Notes under the pieces: model-generated
The model's database searches: none
The model's input: only the letters and a program-made list of their open reading frames with translations
Told to the model about the DNA's origin: nothing
Made by a program: the position numbers and the translations under genes
From: Nematostella vectensis
Lineage: Eukaryota; Cnidaria; Anthozoa; Actiniaria; Edwardsiidae
Direction: 5' to 3'
NCBI RefSeq assembly: GCF_932526225.1
Contig: NC_064038.1
Span: 10,043,070-10,107,069 of the forward strand
DNA length: 64,000 bases
Shown: positions 47,924 through 60,047 of the stretch, one piece after another
Numbering within the stretch: position 1 is the stretch's first letter
Layout of the letters: each line of letters begins with the position of its first letter

Positions 47924-50900
47924 ATGAGGGCAAGCACTGTGCTTTTACTAGCGGTCGTGTTGCTAGCAGTGTTGATAGAGGTCAGTGAAGGCCTAGATAG
48001 AAAGGAGAATGAAGTGAAAGAAGTAAAGGAGATTTCACAAGAAGAGAAAGAAGTTGATGCTCCCAAGAATGACCCGCATTGGTGGGGACACAAGCATAGA
48101 AGAAGGCGCTACTGCAGCCGCGTAAACTGCCAGACCAGCAACTGGAGCCACTGGGGTTCCTGCCATTACCATAGCACACAGTCTCGTAGCAGGAATATCA
48201 TCAAGAATGCCGCCTGTGGGGGGTCCCCCTGTGGAGCTCTGAGGCAGACGAAGCGCTGTAATCCAGGTACATTGCAGATGTAACTAGCGGTTCTTACAAT
48301 AGTTTATTGCAGAATGACAAACCGTAGCACTTAATGACGAAACGTTGCGATCCACGACTAGGTATTATACATCGATATAAAGATATTACTTTACAGCAGT
48401 TTTTACTTATCAAAATACAATTTAAACCTGAGAGAACACTCTTAAACACTTTTTTTCGAATTGGTTGTCGCCCAAACACTTTGTCTGCACATTCCTGGCT
48501 ACGCCCGTTCTTGGCGAGCATTTCAGCAAAAATAAACAAAAACAACCCCTCAAAACCTTGTTATTCCGAACATTTTTTCTTTCGTGCGACTTTGGCACGC
48601 CGTTTAATCTAGGCCTAATTAAACATTCAGTAAACAAAGCAAAAAAAAGCGTATTATTTTTGTTAGTTGTTCACGGAGGATGGGCCCGCTGGAGTGGATG
48701 GCACAGATGTAATAAGAACTGTGGTGGCGGCATCCAGTACCGCTACAGGACTTGCACCAGCCCCCGCCCGGCCAATGGCGGTCGCTACTGTCACGGTTCA
48801 AGCAAGCAGTCACGCACGTGTAACACACGCCCATGTCGAGGTGAGGGATACGAAGTGTATTTTAACATGAATTTAACAAAAATCCTTTCTCCAGTTCCCA
48901 GTTATATTAAACCACGTTTCCATTTCATTATCCATTCTGCCTCTTTTTCGGACCTCTGGAATTTTACTTATGCCAATTGTCCGCCTCTTTTTATTCGAAT
49001 AGTAATCCAACGAGGACACGGAAATAAGGGGTTCAGCACGAGTATTTTCATGATGGGAGAGGGTGCTTTCATAATGGAATATTCAGAAAAGATATAAGTC
49101 AGCACAATTGTGCGATTCTAAGCTGAAGGGTTTGACTAGCATTTCGTGCATTAACGTTTCGTTAGTTGTTGTTTATCTACATTCATTAGAGTGGTTTAAA
49201 TTAATCCGTGAAAACGTTAGTAGCACACTACACGTTTATATATAGTAACACTAGTAAAATATTTTGTTCTCTATTGTTTTGTTTTGTATATCACGAACTG
49301 TAACGTAACACACCAATTAATAGTTAGTGTTTCACAGATTATTAATCTGTGAAGAAACCACTCTCTAAGACTTTCTTTATTTTAAACCGTTATTGCTTGT
49401 CATCGTTAGTACGAACAACCCCTGGTCTAACACTTATAATCTTCTATTGACAGTGAATGGCGGCTGGTCAAAGTGGTGCTCCTGGCACGCGTGCTCAAAG
49501 ACTTGTGGGTACGGCGTGAGGAGCAGATACCGAACCTGTACCAGTCCACGCCCGGCTAACGGTGGCCGCTCGTGTCGTGGACCTAGCAAGCAGACTGCTC
49601 GGTGCAAAGTGCGAAACTGCCCTCGTAAGTAAAGAAAAATGACAGATAAAAGACGCAGACTATCATTACTACGTTTAAAGTTTGAATGATTAGAAAATTT
49701 ATCAATACTCAATCTTAGGGCACGGAGGTTGGGCTCGCTGGAGTGGATGGCGCAAATGTTCTAAGACTTGTGGCGGCGGAATCCAGTACCGCTACAGGAC
49801 TTGTACCAGACCCCGCCCGGCCTATGGCGGTCGCTACTGTCACGGGTCCAGCAATGAGTCACGCAAGTGTAACACACGCCCATGTCCAGGTTTGTGTTTT
49901 ACATTGATTGTTCAGTCCATGTTTTTCTGTTGTTGTCATCTTGTTGCTTTTAAAGTTGTTAATATGTTGCTGTTGAAGCGCCCGCGAATGTAATAAGGTT
50001 TTACCCGCAATTGTAATAAACCCGCAAATGTAATAAGGTTTTACTCGCAAATGTAAGAAACCCGCTAATCTAAAATGGTTTAACCCGCAAATTTTGGCCA
50101 GTCAAACCCATAATTTTACACTTCTATTAAACAGCCAACTCAACTAAGGGGGTTTATACGGACACCATTTTCTATAATATGACGTTACTGTTATCATAAC
50201 CTTCATAAACCAGCAAGGAAATAGAAACGATGATTTATAGAAACAAACCTTCTATTTGTCGCCACAGGGCGCCCCTCTAGATTTTATTTCGTCTCCAATG
50301 CAAACTGATAAAATCTGGGCGATTCTTCGATGAGCGAAGACCACATTTATAATCATCATTGTTAAATTGATGTGTCTCTGTGTTTTTTTTTTTATCAGCT
50401 CACGGAGGCTGGTCCAGCTGGGGGGCGTGGCACGCATGTTCCAAGACATGCGGTAAAGGGGTAACATATCGGACACGGACATGCCACAATGGTTATTACC
50501 ACTACCACCACAAGTGCCCAGGACCGGACAAAGAGACCAAAGACTGCTTTGAGAAACACTGTCCTGGTAGGTTAATAATCTACTTAGACAGGAAGGGGGG
50601 GGGGGGGGGGGGTGAATAACGAATACATTAGGGGCAGAAATGGTTTAGTTAACTCTGAATAGATAGAATCTCCCACTAACGAACTGATTCCGCCTCCCCC
50701 TTCAAGTACTTTTATATAAGAAGTTTCTCCTTGAAAATTCGAGTTATTTTATATCTGGGGTTTTAACAGCAGTATTCTATTGTAATTGTTGTTTAAGTGA
50801 ATGGTGGCTGGTCGGCTTGGGAGGATCAGCATCCTTGTTCCCGGACATGTGGCCATGGACATAAGCACCGGACACGTACATGTACTAACCCCAAACCGGC

Positions 50901-53900
50901 GTATGGTGGCCTAGACTGCCCAGGGAGCAGCTCCCAGTCTGTGGATTGTCATGTGCGCGACTGCCCGAGTAAGAAAGAAACCAGAACTCAGTCATTAAGT
51001 AATTCTAGAAATATACCCCCCTCCCCCTGACACTCAAGGAGGGCCTTCCCCAATCACACTCATGGAAGGCCCCTTCCCATCAAACTCATTGAGGGCCCCT
51101 ACCCCATCACACTCATGGAAAGCTCCTCCCCCATCACACTCATGGAGGGCCCCTCCCCCATCACACTCATGGAGGGCCCCTCCCCCATCACACTCATGGA
51201 AGACTCCTCCCCCATCACACTCATGGAGGGCCCCTCCCCCATCACACTCATGGAGGGCCCCCCCCCCATCACACTCATGGAAGGCTCCTCCCCCATCACA
51301 CTCATGGAATCACACTCATGGAGGGCCCCCCCCATCACACTCATGGAAGGCCCCTCCCCCATCACACTCATGGAGGGCTCCTCACCCATCACACTCACGG
51401 AGGGCCCCCCCCATCACACTCATGGAAGGCTCCTCCCCCATCACACTCATGGAAGGCTCCTCCCCCATCACACTCATGAAGGCTCCTCCCCCATCACTCA
51501 CATGTAGGGCCCCTCCCCGTCACACTCATGGAGGGCCCCTCCCCCATCACACTCATGAAGGCCCCTCCCCCATCACACTCATGGAGGTCCCCTCCCCCAT
51601 CACACTCATGGAGGGCCCTCCCCCCATCACACTCACGGAGGGCCCTCCCCCATCACACTCATGGAATCACACTCATGGAGGGCTCCTCACCCATCACACT
51701 CACGGAGGGCCCCCCCCATCACACTCATGGAAGGCTCCTCCCCCATCACACTCATGGAGGGCTCCTCTCCCATCACTCACATGTAGGGCACCTCCCCGTC
51801 ACACTCATGGAGGGCCCCTCCCCCATCACACTCATGAAGGCCCCTCCCCCATCACACTCATGGAGGTCCCCTCCCCCATCACACTCATGGAGGGCCCTCC
51901 CCCCATCACAATCATGGAGGGCCCTCCCCCATCACACTCATAAAGGCCCCTCCCCCATCACACTCATGGAGGTCCCCTCCCCCATCACACTCATGGAGGG
52001 CCCCTCCCCCATCACAATCATGGAGGGCCCTCCCCCATCACACTCATGGAAGCCCCTCCCCCATCACACTCATGGAGGACCCCTCCCCCATCACACTTAT
52101 GGAAGCCCCTCCCCCATCACACTCATGAAGGCCCCTCCCCCATCACACTCATGAAGGCCCCTCCCCCATCACACTCATGGAAGCCCCTTCCCCATCACAC
52201 TCATGAAGGCCCCTCCCCCATCACACTCATGAAGGCCCCTTCCCCATCACACTCATGGAAGGCTCCTCCCCCATCACACTCATGGAAGGCTCCTCCCCCA
52301 TCACACTCATGGAAGGCCCCTCCCCCATCACACTCATGGAGGGCTCCTCTCCCATCACTCACATGTAGGGCCCCTCCCCGTCACACTCATGGAGGGCCCT
52401 TCCCCATCACACTCATGAAGGGCCCCTCCCCCATCACACTCATGGAGGTCCCCTCCCCCATCACACTCATGGAGGGCCCCTCCCCCATCACACTCATGGA
52501 GGGCCCCTCCCCCATCACACTCATGGAGGTCCCCTCCCCCATCACACTCATGGAGGTCCCCTCCTCCATCACACTCATGGAGGGCCCCTCCCCCATCACA
52601 CTCATGGAGGGCCCCTCCCCCATCACAATCATGGAGGGCCCTCCCCCATCACACCCATGGAGGTCCCCTCCCCCATCACACTCATGGAGGGCCCTCCCCC
52701 ATCACACTCATGGAGGGCTCCTCCCCCATCACACTCATGGAGGGCTCCTCACCCATCACACTCATGGAGGGCTCCTCTCCCATCACTCACATGAAGGGCC
52801 CTCCCCCATCACACTCATGGAGGGCCCCTCCCCCATCACACTCATGGAGGGCCCCTCCCCCATCACAATCATGGAGGGCCCTCCCCCATCACACTCATGG
52901 AGGTCCCCTCCCCCATCACACTCATGGAGGGCTCCTCCCCCATCACACTCATGTAGGGCCCTCCCCCATCACACTCATGGAGGGCCCCTCCCCCATCACA
53001 ATCATGGAGGGCCCTCCCCCATCACACTCATGGAGGTCCCCTCCCCCATCACACTCATGGAGGGCCCCTCCCCCATCACACTCATGAAAGGGCTCCTCTC
53101 CCATCACACTCATGGAGGGCTCCTCACCCATCACACTCATGGAGGGCACCCCCCCCCCCATCACACTCATGGAGGACCCCTCCCCCATCACACTCATGGA
53201 GGGCCCTCCCCCCATCACACTCATGGAGGGCCCCTCCCCCATCACACTCATGGAGGGCCCCTCCCCCATCACACTCATGGAGGGCCCTCCCCCATCACAC
53301 TCATGGAGGGCTCCTCCCCCATCACACTCATGGAGGGCCCCTCCCCCATCACACTCATGGAAGCCCCTCCCCCCATCACTCTCATGTAGGGCCCCTCCCC
53401 GTCACTCTCATGGAGGGCCCCCCCATCACACCCATGGAGGGCCCCTCCCCCATCACACTCATGGAGGGCCCCTCCCCCTTCACACTCATGGAGGGCCCCT
53501 CCCCCATCACACTCATGGAGGGCCCCTCCCCCATCAAACTCATGGAGGGCCCCCCCATCACACTTATGGAGGGCCCTCCCCCATCACACTCATGAAAAGG
53601 CTCCTCTCCCATCACACTCATGGAGGGCCCCTCCCCCTCAAACTCATGGAAGGCTCCTCCCCCCATCACACTCATGGAAGGGCTCCTCTCCCATCACTCT
53701 CATGTAGGGCCCTTCCCCGTCACACTCATGGAAGGCTCCTCCCTCATCACACTTTGAACACTCCCAGGAATGGAAGCTCCCGGCGAGGAATTGGGAGATG
53801 GATCTTTCACTTTCAATTCAGTATGGTTTTAATATTTTCAGTCAATTACGAACACAAGGGATGCTTCACCGACCGCTCGCAAAGAACCATGGGAGAGCTC

Positions 53901-56900
53901 ATACTCCGCAAAGGCGCACAGGACCCTATCAAAGCTTGTGCACTAGCGGTGCGCAATAGCAACGCTGCGTACGAATGCTTTGGCCTTCAGAACGATGGAG
54001 AGTGCTGGACTAGCCGTGATGCCGCAGAGTCGTACAACAAGTACGGATACAGCCAAAACTGCAAGAACGGCCTCGGTGGGGGTTGGGCCAACGACGTCTA
54101 TTGTTTTAACTGTAAGTAAAGGGAGGGGGATACGGGCCAAGTAAGGTTATCTGATTAAAAAATGTCGCGTATATATGATTTTTTTTTTGGGGGGGGGGGC
54201 TCTTCTTGGATCTGGTTATTGGACATTTCATATATGGTATGGGCAGAGCGGTAGATTTACGCAAATAAAACAACGAAAACAGAAGCATAAATCCACATGG
54301 GTAGTCAAGTGTATTAGTACTTACCCAGGTCAGATAAAATTATATCGTACATCACATAAATCTTGCAAGAATAAAAAAAAGGGGGGTTGGGGGAGGAGGG
54401 GAGAAAAGAAGGGGGGTCGGGTGGGAGAGGAGGGGTGAGGGGAGAAAAGAAGGGGGGTTGGGTGGGGAAGGAGGGGTGAGGGGAGAAAAGAAGGGGGGGT
54501 CGGGTGGGGAAGGAGGGGTGAGGGGAGAAAAGAAGGGGGGTTGGGTAGGGAAGGAGGGGTGAGGGGAGAAAAGAAGGGGGGTTGGGTGGGAGAGGAGGGG
54601 TGAGGGGAGAAGAGAAGGGGGGTCGGGTGGGAGAGGAGGGGTGAGGGGAGAAAAGAAGGGGGGTTGGATGGGGAAGGAGGGTGAGGGGAGAAAAGAAGGG
54701 GGTGGGGTGGGGTGGGGGAGGAGGAGTGAGGGGAGAAGAGAAGGGAGAAACGGTTTTTTCGAGGCGAGAAAAAAAGGATTCACAGGGTACACTTTCAGGG
54801 TATGTTCCACATTTCTTTTTTTCGCCTGTTTGTCGTTCTTTTAGATCTATTAAAAAGGATATAGGTAATCAATTATGGGGGGTAGTATGGAGTGTGTGAC
54901 AAATGACTGTTTAGTTGCTTGGGGTTGTTGATCGCGAGACCACAAGAGAGAAGAGAAACGATTAGAGGACAGCTGTTGCTCTCTGGAGAATAGTTCTTTC
55001 GTACATGGAAATCGACTGGTGTCTCAAGGAAGTAACAGAAAAGAAGACAACGAAATTTGAAAAAGATATTGATAACACTGATAAACTAATGATAAACTAA
55101 TCCAATGCATGATATAATGTTTGGATGCCCTACATAACGTAATACTAACTCTTAAATTCTTGTTGGTTAGCGAATAAAGTAACGACACCTCTGCCAACAC
55201 ATGGGCCTGCCCCCAAACCACCTGCTCCCAAGCCCAGTACAGGTTAGAACGTTAGAATCTAACACCAAGTAGCAAGTGACCATTCAACTTACGGATGATA
55301 CAATCTTATCCCTATGGTACCATCTCAAGTGACAAGTACTTACAGACTAACACACATAGAACCACTGAGGATACTGGCCATGTGAGACCATTCTCAGTGA
55401 CAGTACTAACAGACTAACACACATAGAACCACTGAGGACGCCGGCCGTGTGGTACCATTCTCAGTGAAAATACTTACAGACCAACACACATAGAACCACT
55501 GAGGACACTGGCCCTGTGGTACCATTCTCAGTGACAGTACTAACAGACTAACACACATAGAACCACTGAGGACGCCGGCCGTGTGGTACCATTCTCAGTG
55601 AAAATACTTACAGACCAACACACATAGAACCACTGAGGACACTGGCCCTGTGGTACCATTCACAGTGACAGTACTTACAGACCAACACACATAGAACCAC
55701 TGAGGACGCTGGCCCTGTGGTACCATTCTCAGTGACAGTACTTACAGACCAACACACATAGAACCACTGAGGACGCTGGCCTGTGGTACCATTCTCAGTG
55801 ACAATACTTACAGACCAACACACATAGAACCACTGAGGACGCTGGCCCTGTGGTACCATTCTCAGTGACAGTACAGTACTTACAGACCAACACACATAGA
55901 ACCACTGAGGACGCTGGCCCTGTGGTACCATTCTCAGTGACAGTACTTACAGACCAACACACATAGAACCATTAAGGATGCTGGCCCTGTGGTACCATTC
56001 TCAGTGCCAGTACTTACAGACTAACACACATAGAACCACTGAGGACGCTGGCCCTGTGTCTCAGTTACAGTACTTACAGACTGACACACATAGAATCACT
56101 GAGGACACTGGCCCTGTGGTACCATCCTCAGTGAAAGTACTTACAGAACAATACGTAGAACCACTGAGGACGCTGGCCCTGTGGTACCATTCTCAGTGAC
56201 AATACTTACAGACCAACACACATAGAACCACTGAGGACGCTGGCCCTGTGGTACCATTCTCAGTGACAGTACAGTACTTACAGACCAACACACATAGAAC
56301 CACTTAGGACGCTGGCCCTGTGGTACCATTCTCAGTGACAGTGACAGTTACTTACAGACCAACACACATAGAACCACTGAGGACACTGGCCCTGTGGTAC
56401 CATTCTCAGTGACAGTACTTACAGACTAAGACACATAGAACCACTGAGGACGCTGGCCCTGTGGTACCATTCACAGTGACAGTACTTACAGACTAAGACA
56501 CATAGAACCACTGAGGACGCTGGCCCTGTGGTACCATTCTCAGTGACAGTGACAGTTACTTACAGACCAACACACATAGAACCACTGAGGACACTGGCCC
56601 TGTGGTACCATTCTCAGTGACAGTACTTACAGACCAACACACATAGAATCATTAAGGATGCTGGCCCTCTGGTACCATCCTCAGTGACAGTACTTACAGA
56701 CTAACACACATAGAACCACTGAGGACGCTGGCCCTGTGTCTCAGTTACAGTACTTACAGACTGACACACATAGAATCACTGAGGACACTGGCCCTGTGGT
56801 ACCATCCTCAGTGAAAGTACTTACAGAACAATACGTAGAACCGCTGAGGACACTGGCCCTGTGGTACCATTCTCAGTAACTACTTACAGACTGATCACAC

Positions 56901-57290
56901 ATAGAGAACCAGTGAGGACAGTGGCGCTGTGATACCATTCTCAGTGACAGTACTTTCAGACACATGGAACCACTGTGGTGTCATCGTTTGACTGTACTTA
57001 TACACTCTGAGGACACAGGCCTGAGGTACCTTACTCAGATCTTTCAGATGATAGATTAAACCTAATCAACTAACAGGTTACCAACAAGTATAACTTGCGT
57101 ACTTATCAGGATAAACCGGTTTGTAGGGTCTCCCGCGGCGTGCTATTCCGCGTGGAGTGAGTGGAGCGGCTGCTCAGCAGGCTGTGGTTGTGGCAAACAA
57201 TTCAGAGTGCGATTCTGTAAATGTCCCGTATGTACAGACATCACACAGGAATCCCGTCAATGCAACTGCGACAAATGCCCTGGGCCTTAG
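47924..57290 (+). CDS. Secreted thrombospondin type-1 repeat protein with WSC-like domain, nine exons, 567 aa
   Basis: CDS join(47924..48266, 48667..48840, 49454..49624, 49719..49889, 50399..50566, 50798..50968, 53842..54111, 55171..55242, 57127..57290). Every intron is phase 1. ATG 47924 starts a signal peptide ([20 protein letters not shown]), then an acidic Glu/Lys stretch and a TSP1-like module ([10 protein letters not shown]). Exons 2-6 each encode one TSP1 repeat with GGWxxW, CSKTCG (O-fucose type CSxTCG) and RTCTxPRP. Exon 7 is one Cys-rich WSC-like domain (HKGCFTD...[13 protein letters not shown]...WANDVYCFN). Exon 8 is a Pro/Thr linker, and exon 9 a Cys-dense TSP1-like end ([12 protein letters not shown]) closing with TAG. 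Likely extracellular matrix, mucus or adhesion, in the manner of cnidarian TSP1 proteins. Symmetric phase-1 exons explain repeat gain by exon duplication. Introns 6, 7 and 8 are full of tandem repeats. Confidence 0.87.
51029..53754. repeat. 27-bp C-rich minisatellite, about 100 copies, in the TSP1-gene intron 6
   Basis: Unit CCCCATCACACTCATGGAGG then GCCCCTC, with frequent one-base length changes in the C-runs. The 3n unit gives long open frames (for example 52046-53389 with repeated PSPITLMEG or PPPSHSW), which are repeat artefacts. Ends shortly before exon 7. Confidence 0.95.
54180..54745. repeat. G-rich array in TSP1-gene intron 7
   Basis: After a T8G11 tract (54180-54199) and unique sequence, about nine units of about 40 bp built on GGAGGGGTGAGGGGAGAAAA and GAAGGGGGGTTGGGTGGG run from about 54380. 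Four or more G-runs per unit on the plus (sense) strand could form G-quadruplexes in DNA or pre-mRNA. Confidence 0.9.
55300..56990. repeat. 67-bp minisatellite, about 25 copies, in TSP1-gene intron 8
   Basis: Unit ACCATTCTCAGTGACAGTAC, TTACAGACCAACACACATAG, AACCACTGAGGACGCTGGCC, CTGTGGT. A larger block (from GGATGCTGGCCCT to TACGTAGAACC) is itself duplicated at about 55975-56165 and 56655-56845, showing multi-unit duplication. Confidence 0.93.
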
Positions 57291-57589
57291 GATGAAAAGG
57301 TGACAACAGGAGTAACAATTAGGTTCAAGGGTTCGAGGTTCGAGGATTGATGGCTAAACGATAAAAGCAGCCGACTAAAGACTCTGTGTCCGGAATGTGT
57401 AACGACTGTTATAATGCCACAAAACATAAATGTGTTGGTGAGTGGTTGGATGTGTAAGGTGGAGGGGTAAGGGTACATATACATAAAGCAGGTTTGAGAG
57501 AAAAGGAAGCCACGTCAGAGAGGATTTCGTCTGTAAATAAGGATTCCATTCGATAAGCCGATTTCGTTCTTAAATCATACGCAAAGACT

Positions 57590-57870
57590 GTTTATCGCGC
57601 GCGCGCGGGGGGGGGGGGGGGGGGTCGTTTGGGACGAGTGAATCGTACGTGTGTCGGTATCAGACGAGCGGTTCGTGCGGGACTCGTTTGCGAATCGTGC
57701 GTGTGTCGGAATTGGACGAGTGATTCGTGCGAGACTCGTTTGTGAATTCTGTGTGTGTCAGTATTGGACGATTGATTCGTGTGGGACTCGTTTGTGAATC
57801 GTGCGTGTGTTGGAATTAACGAGTGATTCGTGCGAGACTCGTTTGTGAATCGTGCGTGCGTTGGGATGTA
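57590..57870. repeat. CG/G simple tract and about 50-bp tandem repeat
   Basis: GCGCGCGCGCG then a run of about 18 G at 57597-57624, followed by about four to five units around GTGAATCGTGCGTGTGTCGG and GACGAGTGATTCGTGCGAGA. Downstream of the TSP1-protein stop. Confidence 0.85.
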
Positions 57871-57948
57871 TAACAATATGTGAAATGTGAAAGTACAAGA
57901 ATTGAGGCTTTTGGAATCATATCCAATTCCCCCTTTTTCTCTCTCCAG

Positions 57949-58023
57949 GAAAACGACTGTAACCAAGCCGGAGAGGCTCATACCAAAGCAGAAGAAAATC
58001 CAGCATGTGATTTAGAAAATTGA
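57949..58023 (+). other. Candidate 3' exon of the TSP1-protein gene (untranslated, or coding if TAG 57288 is bypassed)
   Basis: Preceded by a strong acceptor (TTTTTCTCTCTCCAG) and open for 24 codons (ENDCNQAGEAHTKAEENPAC then DLEN) to TGA. If 57291-57299 (DEK) splices from AAG/GTGACA to this acceptor, the frame is the same as that of exon 9 past its TAG. It may simply be a spliced 3' UTR. Confidence 0.4.
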
Positions 58024-58233
58024 TTTTGGAATTAGGAACCGAAAAGAAGCTCATTCCGTACTTAGAAGAAAAATTCACAGTAAGAGGGTTTTACGTAAGT
58101 GTAAGTTTTATCTTTATGCTTTAGAAAATTGATTATAAACAAGGAACCTAGAAGCATTACATAAGAAGTTTATAGTGGTGTTTGTGTAGTGATGTCAACA
58201 GTGTATGTGATCACATGCTAGATTTAGGGATGA

Positions 58234-58239
58234 AATAAA
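58234..58239 (+). promoter_or_regulatory. Candidate polyadenylation signal downstream of the TSP1-protein gene
   Basis: AATAAA in ATGAAATAAAAAATAATGG, about 210 bp after the candidate 3' exon. Confidence 0.4.
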
Positions 58240-59291
58240 AAATAATGGCTTTGATATAGTAATAAACAGAACATCCATCAAACCTCAGGTTATTTTAGTT
58301 TATATATATCACGGAAGCATTTTTTTCTCTTGCATTTTGACTTAACTTACTTCAATAAAACTATACACCGATGAAAGGCATTGCTTTGTAGAATAGCATA
58401 AACCAATATACAACATTTCCACCGAGCCAATTCAAAGCGGGGAAGGGGAAGGGAGAAGTGCGCAATAATAAAAATACGGGTATGACCTCAAATTTATTAA
58501 TCATACCCAATATATTCTGGATATGACAGCCCAGAAATAATAAATGATCCGGAAACAGGTCTTCGTGTGCCTTTGAGTTTTGCACGAAAGGTGACATGGG
58601 ATCGTAGCGCATTAGAGTGGTATCGTGACCTGTGACTTGTGCCTGTAGACGCTCGCTACCAGGTCACGGACTTTCACGAGTGGCCGCGGCCCAGGCTCCT
58701 TTAGCTACAGAATCTACCATTGTCGCCATGAAAATTCCCGGATGCTCGTCTGGGAGGTTTTCTGAGAACAGAAATACACAGTCTACGCAAAATTCGTTTT
58801 TTGAGAAAACGAGAGGTTCAAAGTTCCCAATGTAAGGGAACCAAATTTTTACAATCGCTAGTTGACCTGACCTGGGTTTAAACCCTGGTTCGGCGTTTGC
58901 TTTAAAATCGAAGCCTGTACCACTGAGCAATCGGATCAGCTATGGTGTTTTTGGTACGGAGGTACTATATATGCCAATTTTTGTTCCATATGTTCAGTGT
59001 TACGTAAAAGAGGGGAATCATCTCGACAACTCATGTGCTAGCTACGTCCCTGCCGACAACTATGAAGTGATGTCACTATATTACTCGCACTGTATGTCAT
59101 GTGTTACATTTTTTTGCGAATTGAGCGCTTAATGGGTCAAAACAAGTCACAGCAGTTTTTAATTTGGATCACCCTGTGTATATGCGACATATAGGGGAAA
59201 CAGGGGTATATAATCATAAAGATTTACCAAACTCATGAGACGAGGGCGTCGTGGAAACAAGGCGCAAAAGAAAAACAACCCTCTTCCTTTC
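58240..59291. other. Convergent intergenic region
   Basis: No gene recognised. Contains a SINE-like element on the minus strand (58640-58940). The open frame at 58361-58612 on the minus strand has no recognisable motif. Confidence 0.4.
58640..58940 (-). mobile_element. SINE-like element with tRNA-type promoter
   Basis: On the minus strand, TTGCTCAGTGGT (A-box-like) is followed about 45 bp later by GGTTTAAACCC, which fits the B-box consensus. The rest reads TGGGAACTTTGAACCTCTCG and GAGCATCCGGGAATTTTCAT, the body of an apparent dispersed repeat whose translated frame (FSENLPDEHPGIF) recurs in cnidarian predictions as I recall. No second copy is in this window. Confidence 0.5.
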
Positions 59292-59297
59292 TTTATT
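59292..59297 (-). promoter_or_regulatory. Candidate polyadenylation signal of the kinase gene
   Basis: AATAAA on the minus strand about 100 bp after the TAG at 59396-59398. Confidence 0.5.
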
Positions 59298-59395
59298 TTC
59301 TCGCCAATTTAGCAAACCCCCCTCCCCCCCCTCCCCCCCACACACATTTTTTCGCGCCTCGTTCCTGCTTCGAACCCGCCCTCTCGCTCTACGCC

Positions 59396-60016
59396 CTAGA
59401 TTTCCCCGAGGCTGGATACCGCATTACCTTTTGGCTTCATATTACCTTTAATCTTCTTTGCCTTTGTGTACTGAAAGGAGGCGGCCAGGCGGAACATCGT
59501 GGCTGCGTCGTAAAATCTCCAGTCGCTGATTGGTTGGACACCTGCCTCTTTGTAATACGCGTGTTTGAATTCAGGGACAGTAGGTACTCCATCTAGTGAG
59601 CCTTGGAAGCCTACGATTACTGCAATGGACAAGAAAGACGACGGGATAATCGATCTTTCGGTGACAGTGGTGTGTATGACTATCTTGATGGTGGTGGTAA
59701 TGGTTAATGGAGGGTAAAAATGATAAAAAAAATTATCCGAGGTGATGACAATGACGATTGTGATGATGATTATGACGACGATGAAAATGATGATGATAAT
59801 TATAATCAGGCCCGTACCCAGGATTCTTCTTGGGGGGTGCGAAATCCAAAAAAAATCTGACCACCCCCGACAGAACAAAAAGGGATTTTTACGCCTTTGC
59901 AGTATCTTCACGGGACGTTTATTGTCGGATTTGGCTACATATCAGAGCTTATACTTCATAGTTTTGTCTACAAGCACGTCCATTGGGAACCGAAAGTGTG
60001 GACCTTCAGCCGTTTT

Positions 60017-60047
<31 letters not shown>

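Noticed and set aside
51062-53700. Open frames up to 447 codons with PITLMEG or PSHSW repeats
   Set aside because: Products of a 27-bp minisatellite in an intron. Neighbouring true exons join in phase without it.
54352-54810. Pro/Ser/Leu-rich minus-strand frame of 152 codons
   Set aside because: Complement of the G-rich array, with no unique coding sequence.
58361-58612. 83-codon minus-strand frame as the missing acyl-CoA dehydrogenase part of the kinase gene
   Set aside because: No dehydrogenase motif and no phase-matching splice sites.
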